A stretch of 64,000 bases of DNA, taken from positions 62,001-126,000 of the forward strand of contig JAGRPP010000031.1 in NCBI GenBank assembly GCA_019449415.1. The letters run 5' to 3'. The notes beneath the pieces are model-generated. The model did not search any database. It was not told the DNA's origin and saw nothing but the letters and a program-made list of their open reading frames with translations. Every line of letters starts with the position of its first letter. The stretch's first letter is position 1. This document shows positions 43,923 through 52,549 of the stretch, one piece after another. The position numbers and the translations under genes are program-made. Source of the stretch: Geothrix sp. (GTDB lineage Bacteria; Acidobacteriota; Holophagae; Holophagales; Holophagaceae).

Positions 43923-44867
43923 GTGCCAGTTGAACACCCGGATCCACTGGCGTTCAAGGCCTGGCTTCGCTCCGAGGCCCTTTCCGCGGGTTTCGCCCGG
44001 GTGGGCTTCGCCGACGGCGGCCCCTTCGAGACCGAATGGGCGCACCTGGAAACCTGGTTCGCCCAGGGCCGGGGGGCCCTGTTGCCCTACCTGGGATCCG
44101 CCACGCTCCTGGATCCCCGCGCCCTGTGGCCCCAGGCCCGCTCGGCCCTGGTGGGCTTCTTCCCCTACGCCCGGCCCGGGGCCATCCCGGGCGCGACCCC
44201 GGACAGCCTGAAATTGAGCCGCTATCTGTGGGGACCCGACTACCACATGATCCTGAAGCCCCGGCTGGCCCGGCTGCTGGAGGCCGCCCAGGCCCGATGG
44301 CCGGGCTTGGAGGGCCGCGTCTGCGTGGATACGGCACCGCTGCTGGAGCGCCAGCTGGCAGCCCGTGCGGGCTTGGGCTGGCAGGGCAAGCACACCCTCC
44401 TCATCGCCGGCAAGGACGGCTCCTGGGGCTTCCTGGGCGTCCTGCTGCTATCCGTGGACCTGCCGCCGGACGAGCCCTTCCTGACCCAACAATGCGGGTC
44501 GTGCACGGCCTGCCTGGAGGCCTGCCCGTCCGGGGCCCTGGAGCCCTTCCGGTTGGATCCGGCCCGCTGCCTCACCACCTACACCATTGAAACCGAGGTC
44601 GAGCCTCCCCCGGACATCGCCGCGGCCCTGGCCAGCAGCCGCTGGGCGGCGGGCTGCGATGCCTGCCAGGAGGCCTGCCCCTGGAACCGGGCGCCGGTCT
44701 GGGGCGATCCGGCCCTCTGGGGCGGCCCCAGCCCCCTCCACACCCGGGCGGCGGCGGACCTTCCCCGGGGCGCGGCCCAGTGGCGGAAGCTCACCCGGCG
44801 GACGGCCCTTCGGCGCGTCCGGGACCGCCATTGGCGGGCCACGCTGATCCGGATCCTCGGGGCCTGA
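43923..44867 (+). CDS. queG: Epoxyqueuosine reductase
   Basis: 314 residues from GTG 43923, about ten bases after GGGAGG; an ATG at 43905 in frame is an alternative. The N-terminal cobalamin-binding part is followed by two 4Fe-4S motifs, CGSCTACLEACPSGAL and CDACQEACPWN. These are the features of QueG, which performs the last step of queuosine synthesis in tRNA using B12. The enzyme is slightly short at the C-terminus compared with E. coli QueG (no HEAT repeat extension). Confidence 0.88.
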   Translation: MPVEHPDPLAFKAWLRSEALSAGFARVGFADGGPFETEWAHLETWFAQGRGALLPYLGSATLLDPRALWPQARSALVGFFPYARPGAIPGATPDSLKLSRYLWGPDYHMILKPRLARLLEAAQARWPGLEGRVCVDTAPLLERQLAARAGLGWQGKHTLLIAGKDGSWGFLGVLLLSVDLPPDEPFLTQQCGSCTACLEACPSGALEPFRLDPARCLTTYTIETEVEPPPDIAAALASSRWAAGCDACQEACPWNRAPVWGDPALWGGPSPLHTRAAADLPRGAAQWRKLTRRTALRRVRDRHWRATLIRILGA

Positions 44868-44875
44868 TATTTTCA

Positions 44876-44904
44876 TTGGAAATGTTGGGTTTTTCCCATA
44901 TAAA
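44876..44904 (+). promoter_or_regulatory. Sigma-70-like promoter for speA
   Basis: TTGGAA (44876-44881), 17-base spacer, TATAAA (44899-44904). Transcription would start near 44911, right before a small hairpin (arms CGGCCA and TGGCCG, 44913-44928). The ribosome-binding site GAGGAGG (44938-44944) and ATG 44953 follow. Confidence 0.65.
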
Positions 44905-44952
44905 CGAACTTCCGGCCAAAGGTGGCCGCCCCGGTTTGAGGAGGCCCCTCGG

Positions 44953-46848
44953 ATGCCCATGAAGCACTGGACGGTCCAGGACGCCGCGAGCCTGTACGGC
45001 ATCCGCGAGTGGGGGAATGGCTACTTCGGCATCAATGCCAAGGGCCATCTCGAGATCACGCCCACGAAGGACGAGTCCCTCAGTTGCGATGTGTACGAGA
45101 TCGTGCAGCATCTGAAGAAGAAGGGCATCCGGACCCCCGTGAACCTCCGTTTCCCCCAGGTGCTGGCCCACCGCGTCGTCGAGGTCAACGAGGCCTTCCG
45201 CCACGCCATCATCGAGTTCGGCTACGAGGGCGGCTACCAGGGCGTCTACCCCGTGAAGACCAACCAGACCAAGGAAGTGGTCGAGGAGATCATCCGGGCC
45301 GGGAACAAGTACCACTACGGACTGGAAGCCGGCTCCAAGCCCGAACTCATGATCGCCCTCAGCCTGGACCTGCACCCCGAGGCCCTGGTCCTCTGCAATG
45401 GCTACAAGGATGAGTCCTTCATCCGCATGGCCCTGCTGGCCCGCAAGGCCGGCCGCAAGGTGGTCATCACCGTCGAGAAGATGACGGAACTGCCGCTGAT
45501 CCTGAAGGTGGCGAAGGAACTGAAGGTCGAGCCCCTCATCGGGCTACGCGCCAAGCTCAACGCCCAGGGGTCGGGCAAGTGGGAGACCAGCGCCGGGGAT
45601 CACGCGAAATTCGGCCTCACCACCCGCGAGATCCTCGATGCCATCGAAGTCCTGGAGAAGCGGGATCTTCTCGACAGCATCATCGAGCTCCACTTCCACA
45701 TCGGCAGCCAGATCACGGACATCCGGAAGATCAAGTCGGCCATGAAGGAGGCCACCCGCATCTACGCCAAGCTCCGCAAGATGGGCGTGCCCATCCGTTA
45801 CCTCAATGTGGGCGGCGGCCTCGGCGTGGATTACGACGGCAGCAAGACCACCTTCAGCAGCTCCATGAACTACACCATCGCCGAGTACGCGGCCGATGTG
45901 GTCTACACCACCAAGGACATCTGCACCCAGGAGCAGGTGCCCATGCCGGACCTGCTCAGCGAATCGGGTCGCGCCATCGTGGCCTATCACGAGGTGGTGG
46001 TGGTGGACATCATCGGCCTCATCGACACCACGCACACCAAGTACTCGGTGACCCTCACCGGGAACGAGCCCCAGATCCTCAAGGAGCTGGCCTACACCCG
46101 CGACAACATCTCCGTGAAGAACTTCGCCGAGATGTACCACGATGCCATCACCCAGAAGGACGAGCTGCTCACGCTCTTCAACCTGGGCTACCTGGGCCTC
46201 GAGGATCGCAGCAAGGGCGAGACCCTGTTCTGGGAGGTCTGCCGAAAGCTCTCCCGCATTCTCAGCAGCAAGAGCCTGAAGTATGTGCCTGAGGAATTCC
46301 AGGACCTGAACAAGAGCCTGGCGGACAAGCTCATCGCCAACTTCAGCATCTTCCAGTCCATGCCCGACCACTGGGCCATCGAGCAACTCTTCCCCGTGAT
46401 GCCCGTGCACCGGCTCAAGGAGAAGCCGGGCCTCTCCGCGACGCTCTGCGACATCACCTGCGACAGCGACGGGAAGATGGAGAAGTTCATCGACCTGAAG
46501 GATGTGCGCGACGAGATCCCGTTCCACGAACCCCGCGGTGGCGAGTCCTACTATGTGGCCTTCTTCCTCACGGGCGCCTACCAGGACATCCTGGGCATGC
46601 GGCACAACCTCTTCGGCGCCCCCAACGAGGCGCACATCATGGTCCACGAGGACGACACCTTCAAGGTGCAGCACATCGTGAAGGGCGACACCGTCGATCA
46701 TGTGCTGCGCAGCGTCCACTACGATCCCGATGTGCTCATCCAGGGACCCCAGACCAAGCGCAAGACCAGCGCCAAGAACGATGCCGCCGAGGCCCTCCGC
46801 GCCCTGCTGACGGAAGAGCGGAAGCTCCACACCTACCTGGAGATCTGA
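44953..46848 (+). CDS. speA: Biosynthetic arginine decarboxylase
   Basis: 631 residues, the usual length of the PLP-dependent alanine-racemase-fold (fold III) decarboxylase. The PLP lysine is Lys102 in VYPVKTNQ. The substrate-specificity loop and HFHIGSQ, GGGLGVDYDGS and FTDITCDSDG-type segments (here DITCDSDGK) are all present. It converts arginine to agmatine, the start of polyamine synthesis. ATG 44953 follows GAGGAGG; the promoter immediately upstream is strong. No speB-like gene is in the window. Confidence 0.95.
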   Translation: MPMKHWTVQDAASLYGIREWGNGYFGINAKGHLEITPTKDESLSCDVYEIVQHLKKKGIRTPVNLRFPQVLAHRVVEVNEAFRHAIIEFGYEGGYQGVYPVKTNQTKEVVEEIIRAGNKYHYGLEAGSKPELMIALSLDLHPEALVLCNGYKDESFIRMALLARKAGRKVVITVEKMTELPLILKVAKELKVEPLIGLRAKLNAQGSGKWETSAGDHAKFGLTTREILDAIEVLEKRDLLDSIIELHFHIGSQITDIRKIKSAMKEATRIYAKLRKMGVPIRYLNVGGGLGVDYDGSKTTFSSSMNYTIAEYAADVVYTTKDICTQEQVPMPDLLSESGRAIVAYHEVVVVDIIGLIDTTHTKYSVTLTGNEPQILKELAYTRDNISVKNFAEMYHDAITQKDELLTLFNLGYLGLEDRSKGETLFWEVCRKLSRILSSKSLKYVPEEFQDLNKSLADKLIANFSIFQSMPDHWAIEQLFPVMPVHRLKEKPGLSATLCDITCDSDGKMEKFIDLKDVRDEIPFHEPRGGESYYVAFFLTGAYQDILGMRHNLFGAPNEAHIMVHEDDTFKVQHIVKGDTVDHVLRSVHYDPDVLIQGPQTKRKTSAKNDAAEALRALLTEERKLHTYLEI

Positions 46849-46854
46849 GCATTT

Positions 46855-46906
46855 AGAGGTCGTAACAAAACCCTACGACACCGCGCAAGGTTTTGTTACG
46901 ACCTCT
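46855..46906. terminator. 18-bp perfect inverted repeat between speA and guaD
   Basis: Arms 46855-46872 and 46889-46906 with a 16-base loop. The stem includes AAAACC/GGTTTT but neither side has a trailing T-run. It lies between convergent stops and touches the guaD stop codon. It may be a bidirectional terminator or mRNA stabiliser. Confidence 0.55.
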
Positions 46907-47385
46907 TAATAGCGGACCTTGTCGGCCTTCCGGTCCCAGGCCTGGAAGACCTTGAGGGCCTCCTCGCGCAGCAGCTGTTCCGCGGGCAGGCTCCGCTCCC
47001 CAAGGGGCAGCGCCACTTCGTGGTAGAGCCACGCGTCATCGAACAGGATCGCCGCGGCATCCGCGCGGCCGTTGGCGTACCAGAGGCGATCCAGCCGCGC
47101 CCAGTAGATGGCCCCCAGGCACATGGGACAGGGCTCGCAGCTGGTGTAGATCGCGCAGCCCCGCAGCTCGAAGGTTCCGAGCCGTGCGCAGGCCGCCCGG
47201 ATGGCCACCACCTCCGCATGGGCCGTGGGGTCGTGGCTGGAGGTCACTCGGTTCCAGCCCTCGCCCACGATGGCGCCATCCTTCACGATGACCGCGCCGA
47301 AGGGGCCGCCCTCCCCCTCTTCCATGTGGATGCGGGAGAGCTCGATGGCCCGCCGCATGAACCTGGCATCGACCTCCGTCTCCAT
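46906..47385 (-). CDS. guaD: Nucleoside/guanine deaminase
   Basis: 159 residues. Zinc site HAEVVAIR with catalytic Glu, and SCEPCPMCLGAIYWAR with two Cys ligands. The tail FQAWDRKADKVRY parallels the C-terminus of Bacillus GuaD (FQAW), which closes the active site and distinguishes it from tRNA-adenosine deaminase TadA. It probably converts guanine to xanthine. It stands alone and ends in the shared hairpin. Confidence 0.82.
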   Translation of the reverse strand: METEVDARFMRRAIELSRIHMEEGEGGPFGAVIVKDGAIVGEGWNRVTSSHDPTAHAEVVAIRAACARLGTFELRGCAIYTSCEPCPMCLGAIYWARLDRLWYANGRADAAAILFDDAWLYHEVALPLGERSLPAEQLLREEALKVFQAWDRKADKVRY

Positions 47386-47425
47386 GGCGCGTCCCCCGAA
47401 TCGGTCCGCGCCATTGTCTCACTGC

Positions 47426-47908
47426 TCAGGAATCCCAGCGCGCCTCGGGCTTCTGCTTCCACAGCCAGATGATGTAGTCCACATTCTTCGGCGCCGCCCC
47501 CAGGGCCTTGAGGCAGGTCATGTTCTGCCCGCGGTGGTGCTGGGTGTGCAGGCAGACCTGGACCAGCGCGTCCGTCACGGACACCAGGCAGGGCGGATCC
47601 GGGAACCAGGGCACCCGGATGATGCGGGCGAGCGAGGCATCGTCAAGGCTGCGGCCCAGGGCCTTGAATACCTCGTGGTTGGCTTGGCAGTGCGCCTCCA
47701 GGTCCTCGAAATCCGCCCGGGGATGCTCCTCCATGGGCACGGCCTCCCCCTTGAGGACTTTCAGGAAGGCCTCCTGCACCTCCACCAGGTGCCCCACCCG
47801 GGTGCGCAGCTCGGAATCCTCGCGAACCTGTGACTTGCCCCAGGCGTGGAAGAACATCGCATCCGCCCAGGCCTGGTGGCCGAGCAGATCCTTCAGCAGG
47901 CCGATCAT
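47426..47908 (-). CDS. DinB family protein
   Basis: 160 residues from ATG 47908, three bases after GGAGGTG. A four-helix bundle of DinB/YfiT type is suggested by the metal-ligand histidines: HQAWADAMFF near the N-terminus, a mid-protein His and HTQHHRGQ near 125. DinB-like proteins are metal-dependent hydrolases or thiol-transfer enzymes with many roles, so no specific function is given. A longer frame upstream overlaps hbd. Confidence 0.8.
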   Translation of the reverse strand: MIGLLKDLLGHQAWADAMFFHAWGKSQVREDSELRTRVGHLVEVQEAFLKVLKGEAVPMEEHPRADFEDLEAHCQANHEVFKALGRSLDDASLARIIRVPWFPDPPCLVSVTDALVQVCLHTQHHRGQNMTCLKALGAAPKNVDYIIWLWKQKPEARWDS

Positions 47909-48031
47909 GGACACCTCCGGAGCAGGAACGGGCTCTGGCCAACGAACCCTACCGCAGGTCATGATCCCACCCGGAGTCCATCCAGCGGAATATAGGGGCC
48001 GGATCATCCCCATTCCATCAGGGAGCTCGAT

Positions 48032-48919
48032 ATGGACATCCAGCACATCGGCATTGTCGGCTGCGGGCTCATGGGCTCGGGCATCGCGCAGTGCGCCGCA
48101 GAGGCCGGCTACCAGGTCTGGGTGAAGGAAGCCGACGAAGCCCTCCTCGCCAAAGGGCTGGCCCGCATCCAGGGCGCCTGGGAGCGCGCCGTGGCGAAGG
48201 GCAAGCTCACCGAGGACCAGAAGTCAGACCTGGGCCGCCGCCTGAACGGCACGACCACCTTCGCCGCCCTGACCGGCTGCGACCTCGTGGTGGAGGCCGT
48301 GCCGGAGCGCATGGACCTCAAGCTCCAGACTTTCGCGGAACTGGATCGCGTGCTGGGCCCAAACGCCCTGCTCTGCACCAACACCTCCAGCCTCTCCGTG
48401 GCCCAGATCAGCCCGGCCCTCTCCCCGCACCGGCTGCCCCGGCTGGCGGGCCTCCATTTCTTCAACCCCGTGCCCGTCATGCCCCTGGTGGAAGTCGTCC
48501 GTACCCTGGCCACGGACGAAGACACCCTGGCCGCCCTGCGGGCCTTCGTCGCCAAGCTCGGCAAGACCGCGGTCCTGGCGCCGGACGCCCCGGGTTTCGT
48601 GGTGAACCGCCTGCTGGTGCCCTACCTGCTCGACGCCATGCGCTGCGCCGAGCAGAAGCTGGCCACGGCGGAGGACATCGACACGGGCATGAAGCTGGGT
48701 TGCGGCCACCCCATGGGCCCGCTGCACCTGAGCGACTTCATCGGCCTCGACACCATGCAGAGCGTGGCCGAGGTGCTCTTCGAGGCCTTCGGAGAGCCGC
48801 GCTTCAAGGCCCCCTCGGTGCTGCGCCAGCTCGTCGCCGCCGGGCGCCTGGGCCGGAAGTCCGGCTCCGGCTTCTACCGCTGGGAGGGCGAGAAGCGGCA
48901 GGAAGCGCTGCCCCTGTAA
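48032..48919 (+). CDS. hbd: 3-hydroxybutyryl-CoA dehydrogenase
   Basis: 295 residues. The Rossmann motif IGIVGCGLMGSGIAQCAAEAGY is at 6-27. The catalytic His sits in LAGLHFFNPVPVMPLVEVV (about 140-158), preceded by Ser/Asn in TNTSSLSV. The C-terminal helical domain includes the DIDTGMKLGCGHPMGPL motif. It interconverts 3-hydroxyacyl-CoA and acetoacetyl-CoA-type substrates. It is encoded alone here, without crotonase or thiolase neighbours, and could serve fatty-acid oxidation with the acyl-CoA dehydrogenase at 13065. Confidence 0.93.
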   Translation: MDIQHIGIVGCGLMGSGIAQCAAEAGYQVWVKEADEALLAKGLARIQGAWERAVAKGKLTEDQKSDLGRRLNGTTTFAALTGCDLVVEAVPERMDLKLQTFAELDRVLGPNALLCTNTSSLSVAQISPALSPHRLPRLAGLHFFNPVPVMPLVEVVRTLATDEDTLAALRAFVAKLGKTAVLAPDAPGFVVNRLLVPYLLDAMRCAEQKLATAEDIDTGMKLGCGHPMGPLHLSDFIGLDTMQSVAEVLFEAFGEPRFKAPSVLRQLVAAGRLGRKSGSGFYRWEGEKRQEALPL

Positions 48920-48943
48920 CCCAACCGTTGTAGTCTGTCGGCC

Positions 48944-49294
48944 ATGCTGGACCTGCTGCTCATTCCCGCCGCGATCCTCCTGGCCTTCGCGCTGCGCGCA
49001 GTGCGTCGAGGGGACCATCGCCTCCATGGCCATCTCATGGCGTCGGCCTTTACCGTGGTAGGCCTGCGCGTTCTACTCCATCCGAGGAGCCTGGCGCAAG
49101 TCCACTTCACGGCCTGGGCCGTCACTCTGGCCGCCGCCGGAACGACCATCCTCCTGGGGCGAAAAGCCCTGGCCTGGCGCGAAGCGCGCAGTTTCCAGGC
49201 CTATCTCCCGAGGATCCACCGAGCATTCGGCGTGGCCACCCTTTCAGGCCTGGTCCTCTCGACCGTGATCTGGTTGTTCCGCAACCGCACCTAG
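48944..49294 (+). CDS. Small membrane protein, perhaps DUF420-like
   Basis: 116 residues with four hydrophobic helices. His residues occur at helix ends (RRGDHRLHGHLMASAF near 22-37, and PRIHRAFGVA near 90). This layout vaguely matches DUF420 proteins linked to cytochrome oxidase assembly, but no oxidase genes are near, and the match is by eye only. It starts 24 bases after hbd and overlaps the convergent response-regulator gene by four bases. Confidence 0.55.
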   Translation: MLDLLLIPAAILLAFALRAVRRGDHRLHGHLMASAFTVVGLRVLLHPRSLAQVHFTAWAVTLAAAGTTILLGRKALAWREARSFQAYLPRIHRAFGVATLSGLVLSTVIWLFRNRT

Positions 49295-49974
49295 AGCCCC
49301 AGAGTCCGCCGGACCTCGTCCATGCGGCGGCGGCTGATGACCAGACGCCCTGTGGCCAGCACCAGTTCGTCCTCCGTGGTCATTTCGAGGACTGCGTCCA
49401 GGCGCACCAGGGCATTGCGGTGGACCCGCATGAAGCCATGATCGGCGAGTCGTTCCTCCCAGTGGGCCAGGGTGCCATCCACAGGCAGTCGGCCTTCCGG
49501 CGTCCAGGCCATGCAGTCCCCAAGGTCTGCCACCAGCGCCTCCACCTCCTCGGGCCACAGCAGGCGCGTGGCCCCCTTCTTTCGCACGGGGAGGCGCAAC
49601 CATTCCTTTTGGAGCGGCTCGTCCTTCGGACGGATGCGGGACAGCGCCTGGGCCACCCCCACCCGCGAGATGGGCTTCAGCAGGTAGTGCACCGCCCCGC
49701 CGGCAAAGGCTTCGATGGCGTGCTGGGGATAGGCGGTCACGAAGACCAGCGAGGGCCTCGGATCGGGCAGCATGTGCATCAGCTCCGTGCCCTTGATGCC
49801 CGGCATCTCGATGTCGAGGAACACCGCATCCGGCTGGTGCTCCGCAATGCCCGCGAGCCCGAGACGGCCGTTCTCCACCGAAGCCACTACGGCCACGCCC
49901 GGCAGCTCCGAAAGGAGCTCCACCAGATGCTCGCGCGCCAGGGGTTCGTCTTCGATGACCACGATCCGGATCAT
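49291..49974 (-). CDS. LytTR-type response regulator
   Basis: 227 residues. Receiver domain 1-115 with phospho-acceptor Asp54 in VFLDIEMPG, and Thr/Lys switch residues (TAYPQHA, LLKPIS). LytTR DNA-binding domain about 130-225 with HRNALVRLD. It pairs with the kinase gene upstream (49971), overlapping by ATGA. LytTR regulators usually control exopolysaccharide, surface or uptake genes; the target is not visible here. Confidence 0.9.
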   Translation of the reverse strand: MIRIVVIEDEPLAREHLVELLSELPGVAVVASVENGRLGLAGIAEHQPDAVFLDIEMPGIKGTELMHMLPDPRPSLVFVTAYPQHAIEAFAGGAVHYLLKPISRVGVAQALSRIRPKDEPLQKEWLRLPVRKKGATRLLWPEEVEALVADLGDCMAWTPEGRLPVDGTLAHWEERLADHGFMRVHRNALVRLDAVLEMTTEDELVLATGRLVISRRRMDEVRRTLGL

Positions 49975-50960
49975 GCCTGCCTCCAGAGGAAGCCCACCCG
50001 GTGCCTCCCCTCCACCATCCCCATGTCCAGATCCTCGGGGCTTTCGAGGCGTTGGCGCAGGGTTTCGAGGGCAGTTCCAGTGCCCCTATGGGCGCTCAGG
50101 CCCTGGCCTGGATCCTCCACCCACACATGCAGAACACCTTCCTTCCGCTCGGCGCCGAGACGCACTTCCCCACCCCGTTCCAGGGGCGCCACACCGTGCT
50201 TGATGGCATTTTCCACCAGCACCTGGACTGACAGAGGAGGGACCTGGGCGGATTCCAGCTCCTCGGGAATCCCGACCACCACGCGCAGGCGGCCCCCCAG
50301 GCGGGCCTGTTCGATGCCGAGATAGGCTTCCACGAAGGCCAGTTCCTGTTTCAGGGGGATGACGGCCTGGTCCGAGGCCTCGATCACCTGCCGGAAGAGC
50401 TGGGCCAAGCGCTCCGTGGTCGCCTGCGCGCCGCGAGGATCCTGCTCGATCTGGGCATGGAGGGTGTTCAGGGTGTTGAAGATGAAATGCGGTGCCAGCT
50501 TGGCCCGCAGCGCCTGTTCCCGGGCCTCCAGCAGATCGAAGCCGGCCTGCTTGGCGGATTCGGTGTACTCCAGCGCCATGCAGAACAAGCTGAAGACAAG
50601 GAGGGACATGGCGCCCTGGGCATGGGTCCAGGAACCCGGGCTGGTCATCTGGTAGACCGCGAAGCCCATGTAGCCCGACACCGCCCAGGACCAGCCTCCG
50701 CCCAGGGGGCCCGAGTACCGCTTCTTCTCGATGCGCCTGCGTTCGGATTCGACGACCAGGGACACCAGCCAACAGAGGGACAAACAGGCGAGCCCATAAC
50801 CCAGGACCATGGGCCAGGACCACCTGCCCGCGCCATTCACATAATGCAGGAGCGTCAGGAGCGAAGAAGCCGCGCCCCGGCCGAACCACCAGCGCCAGGT
50901 GCCCCGGCGTTCGCGCCGAAGCCGTTCCTGCTCGCGAACCAGATGTGTGGGGATGCTCAT
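49971..50960 (-). CDS. LytS-type sensor histidine kinase
   Basis: 329 residues from ATG 50960 behind GGGAGG. Four membrane helices (about 25-150) form a small sensor with no extracellular domain. The His_kinase domain has His158 in KLAPHFIFNTLNTLHAQIE, the signature of the LytS/YehU class, followed by a HATPase with N box NAIKHGV and G box DPGQGLS. It transfers phosphate to the adjacent LytTR regulator. The signal may be membrane stress or a small hydrophobic ligand. Confidence 0.88.
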   Translation of the reverse strand: MSIPTHLVREQERLRRERRGTWRWWFGRGAASSLLTLLHYVNGAGRWSWPMVLGYGLACLSLCWLVSLVVESERRRIEKKRYSGPLGGGWSWAVSGYMGFAVYQMTSPGSWTHAQGAMSLLVFSLFCMALEYTESAKQAGFDLLEAREQALRAKLAPHFIFNTLNTLHAQIEQDPRGAQATTERLAQLFRQVIEASDQAVIPLKQELAFVEAYLGIEQARLGGRLRVVVGIPEELESAQVPPLSVQVLVENAIKHGVAPLERGGEVRLGAERKEGVLHVWVEDPGQGLSAHRGTGTALETLRQRLESPEDLDMGMVEGRHRVGFLWRQA

Positions 50961-51048
50961 GCGCCCTCCCGGCGACCCCCAGTCTGGAGGGAAGCCGGAA
51001 GCCGGGAAGGCCCTTCCCACGAACGGGTCAACGGCCAAATTGAACGGT

Positions 51049-52353
51049 TCACCAGGGATCCTGAACGGTCTTCCCCGCCTCCGCGTGCTTCAGGGCCTTG
51101 AGGCCGATGTCATGGCGCACCTGCATGCCGGGCCACTGGACCTGCGGCAGGGCGGTCTCGATGGCGGCCCGGGCTGTGGCCAGGTCGGGCGCGGAGGTAG
51201 CCAGGTTCAGCACCCGGCCGCCATGGGTCAGCCACTGTCCATCCTGCTTCCGGGTTCCCGCGTGGATCACCGTGACGGCGGAGGAGGCGATCGAGATGGG
51301 CACGCCCTTCTTGGCCCCTTCCGGGTAATCCTCGGCCGCCAGCACCACCGTGATGGCCGTGTGGGGCTTGAGCTTGAGGTCGCGGGAGACGAGGCGACCT
51401 TCCGCGACTTCCAGCAGCAGGGCGGCCAGATCCTCGTCCAGAAGTTGCATGAGCACCTGGGTTTCCGGGTCGCCGAAGCGGACATTGTATTCGAGCAGCT
51501 TCGGGCCCGCGGCCGTCCACATGACGCCGAGGAACAACACGCCCCGGGCCCTGAGGCCATCGCGCTGCAGTCCCTTCACCGTCGGCTCCACCAGCACGGT
51601 GCGCAGGCGCTGGACATCTTCGTCCCGCAGAAAGGGGATGGGCCCGAAGGCGCCCATGCCGCCGGTGTTGGGGCCCCGGTCGCCCTCGAAGATGCGCTTG
51701 TGGTCCTGGCAGGCGGGCAGCGTTGCAAACGCGGCGTGATCGGCGTCCACATCCACCAGCACATGCAGGGACAGCTCCATCCCCACCAGGGGCTCTTCGA
51801 AGACCACCGTGCGGCTGGCCTCCCCGAACTGGCCGGCCATGAAGGCCCGGAAGGTCGCCAGGGCCTCGCGCTCCGTCTCGGCCAGCACCACGCCCTTCCC
51901 CGCCGCCAGGCCATCGGCCTTCAGCACGATGGGGTAGCCGTGCGGCCAGGCGCGGATGAGGGCTTCGCCCTCGGCCTGATCGGTCACGGTCCAGCTGGCG
52001 GCGCAGGGGATGCCGTGCCGTTCCATGAAGGCCTTGGCCACGGCCTTGCTGCCTTCCAGCCGCGCCGTCTCGGCATCGTGCCCGAAGACCGGAATGCCCA
52101 GGGCCCGCACCGCATCCGCCACGCCCGCCACCAGGGGCAGCTCCGGCCCGGCGATCACCAGGCCCGGGCGGTTCGCGGCGCACCAGGCGGCCACGCCTCG
52201 GGCATCTTCCAGGTCCAAGGGAATGCAGGCGCCCAGCTCTCCCAGGGCATCGCTCCCGGGGGCCGACACCAGCTCCACCGGCATCGGGGAGGCCTTCAGC
52301 TTCAGGGCCAGCGCATGTTCCCGGCCGCCAGAGCCGAGGAGCAGGATCTTCAT
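51049..52353 (-). CDS. purD: Phosphoribosylamine-glycine ligase
   Basis: 434 residues. N-terminal GSGGREHALALKL motif, ATP-grasp core with GLAAGKGVVLAET, and RFGDPETQVLM near 290 are all diagnostic of PurD. It catalyses step two of purine synthesis. Single gene, lying between the LytS-type kinase and a divergent tonB operon. No oddities. Confidence 0.96.
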   Translation of the reverse strand: MKILLLGSGGREHALALKLKASPMPVELVSAPGSDALGELGACIPLDLEDARGVAAWCAANRPGLVIAGPELPLVAGVADAVRALGIPVFGHDAETARLEGSKAVAKAFMERHGIPCAASWTVTDQAEGEALIRAWPHGYPIVLKADGLAAGKGVVLAETEREALATFRAFMAGQFGEASRTVVFEEPLVGMELSLHVLVDVDADHAAFATLPACQDHKRIFEGDRGPNTGGMGAFGPIPFLRDEDVQRLRTVLVEPTVKGLQRDGLRARGVLFLGVMWTAAGPKLLEYNVRFGDPETQVLMQLLDEDLAALLLEVAEGRLVSRDLKLKPHTAITVVLAAEDYPEGAKKGVPISIASSAVTVIHAGTRKQDGQWLTHGGRVLNLATSAPDLATARAAIETALPQVQWPGMQVRHDIGLKALKHAEAGKTVQDPW

Positions 52354-52519
52354 ACCGCCTCCAGCCCTTCAGTATCCAGGAAAGATCCCCATCCCCGAAG
52401 CCCGGCGGATGCCGGCCGGCGGCCTGGCCGGGCTCCGGAGCAGAGACCTGCGTCACATCGGTCGGGCCCGAGCGGAAAACCGTTGACACCAGATCCGGTC
52501 ATCCCTAATTTATCAATAT

Positions 52520-52534
52520 TGAGACTAAGTCTCA
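52520..52534. promoter_or_regulatory. Fur-box-like palindrome upstream of tonB
   Basis: TGAGACTAAGTCTCA is an inverted repeat with 7-1-7 spacing and matches 10 of 14 fixed bases of the 7-1-7 Fur consensus TGATAATNATTATCA. It ends 15 bases before the tonB ATG, in a 196-bp divergent spacer. Repression of the tonB-siderophore receptor operon by iron-loaded Fur would fit the gene content. Confidence 0.5.
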
Positions 52535-52549
52535 CTCTTGGAATGTGCC

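Noticed and set aside
44913..44928. Small hairpin before speA as a riboswitch
   Set aside because: A 6-bp stem with a 4-base loop is too small and lacks any riboswitch consensus; I treat it as part of the leader.
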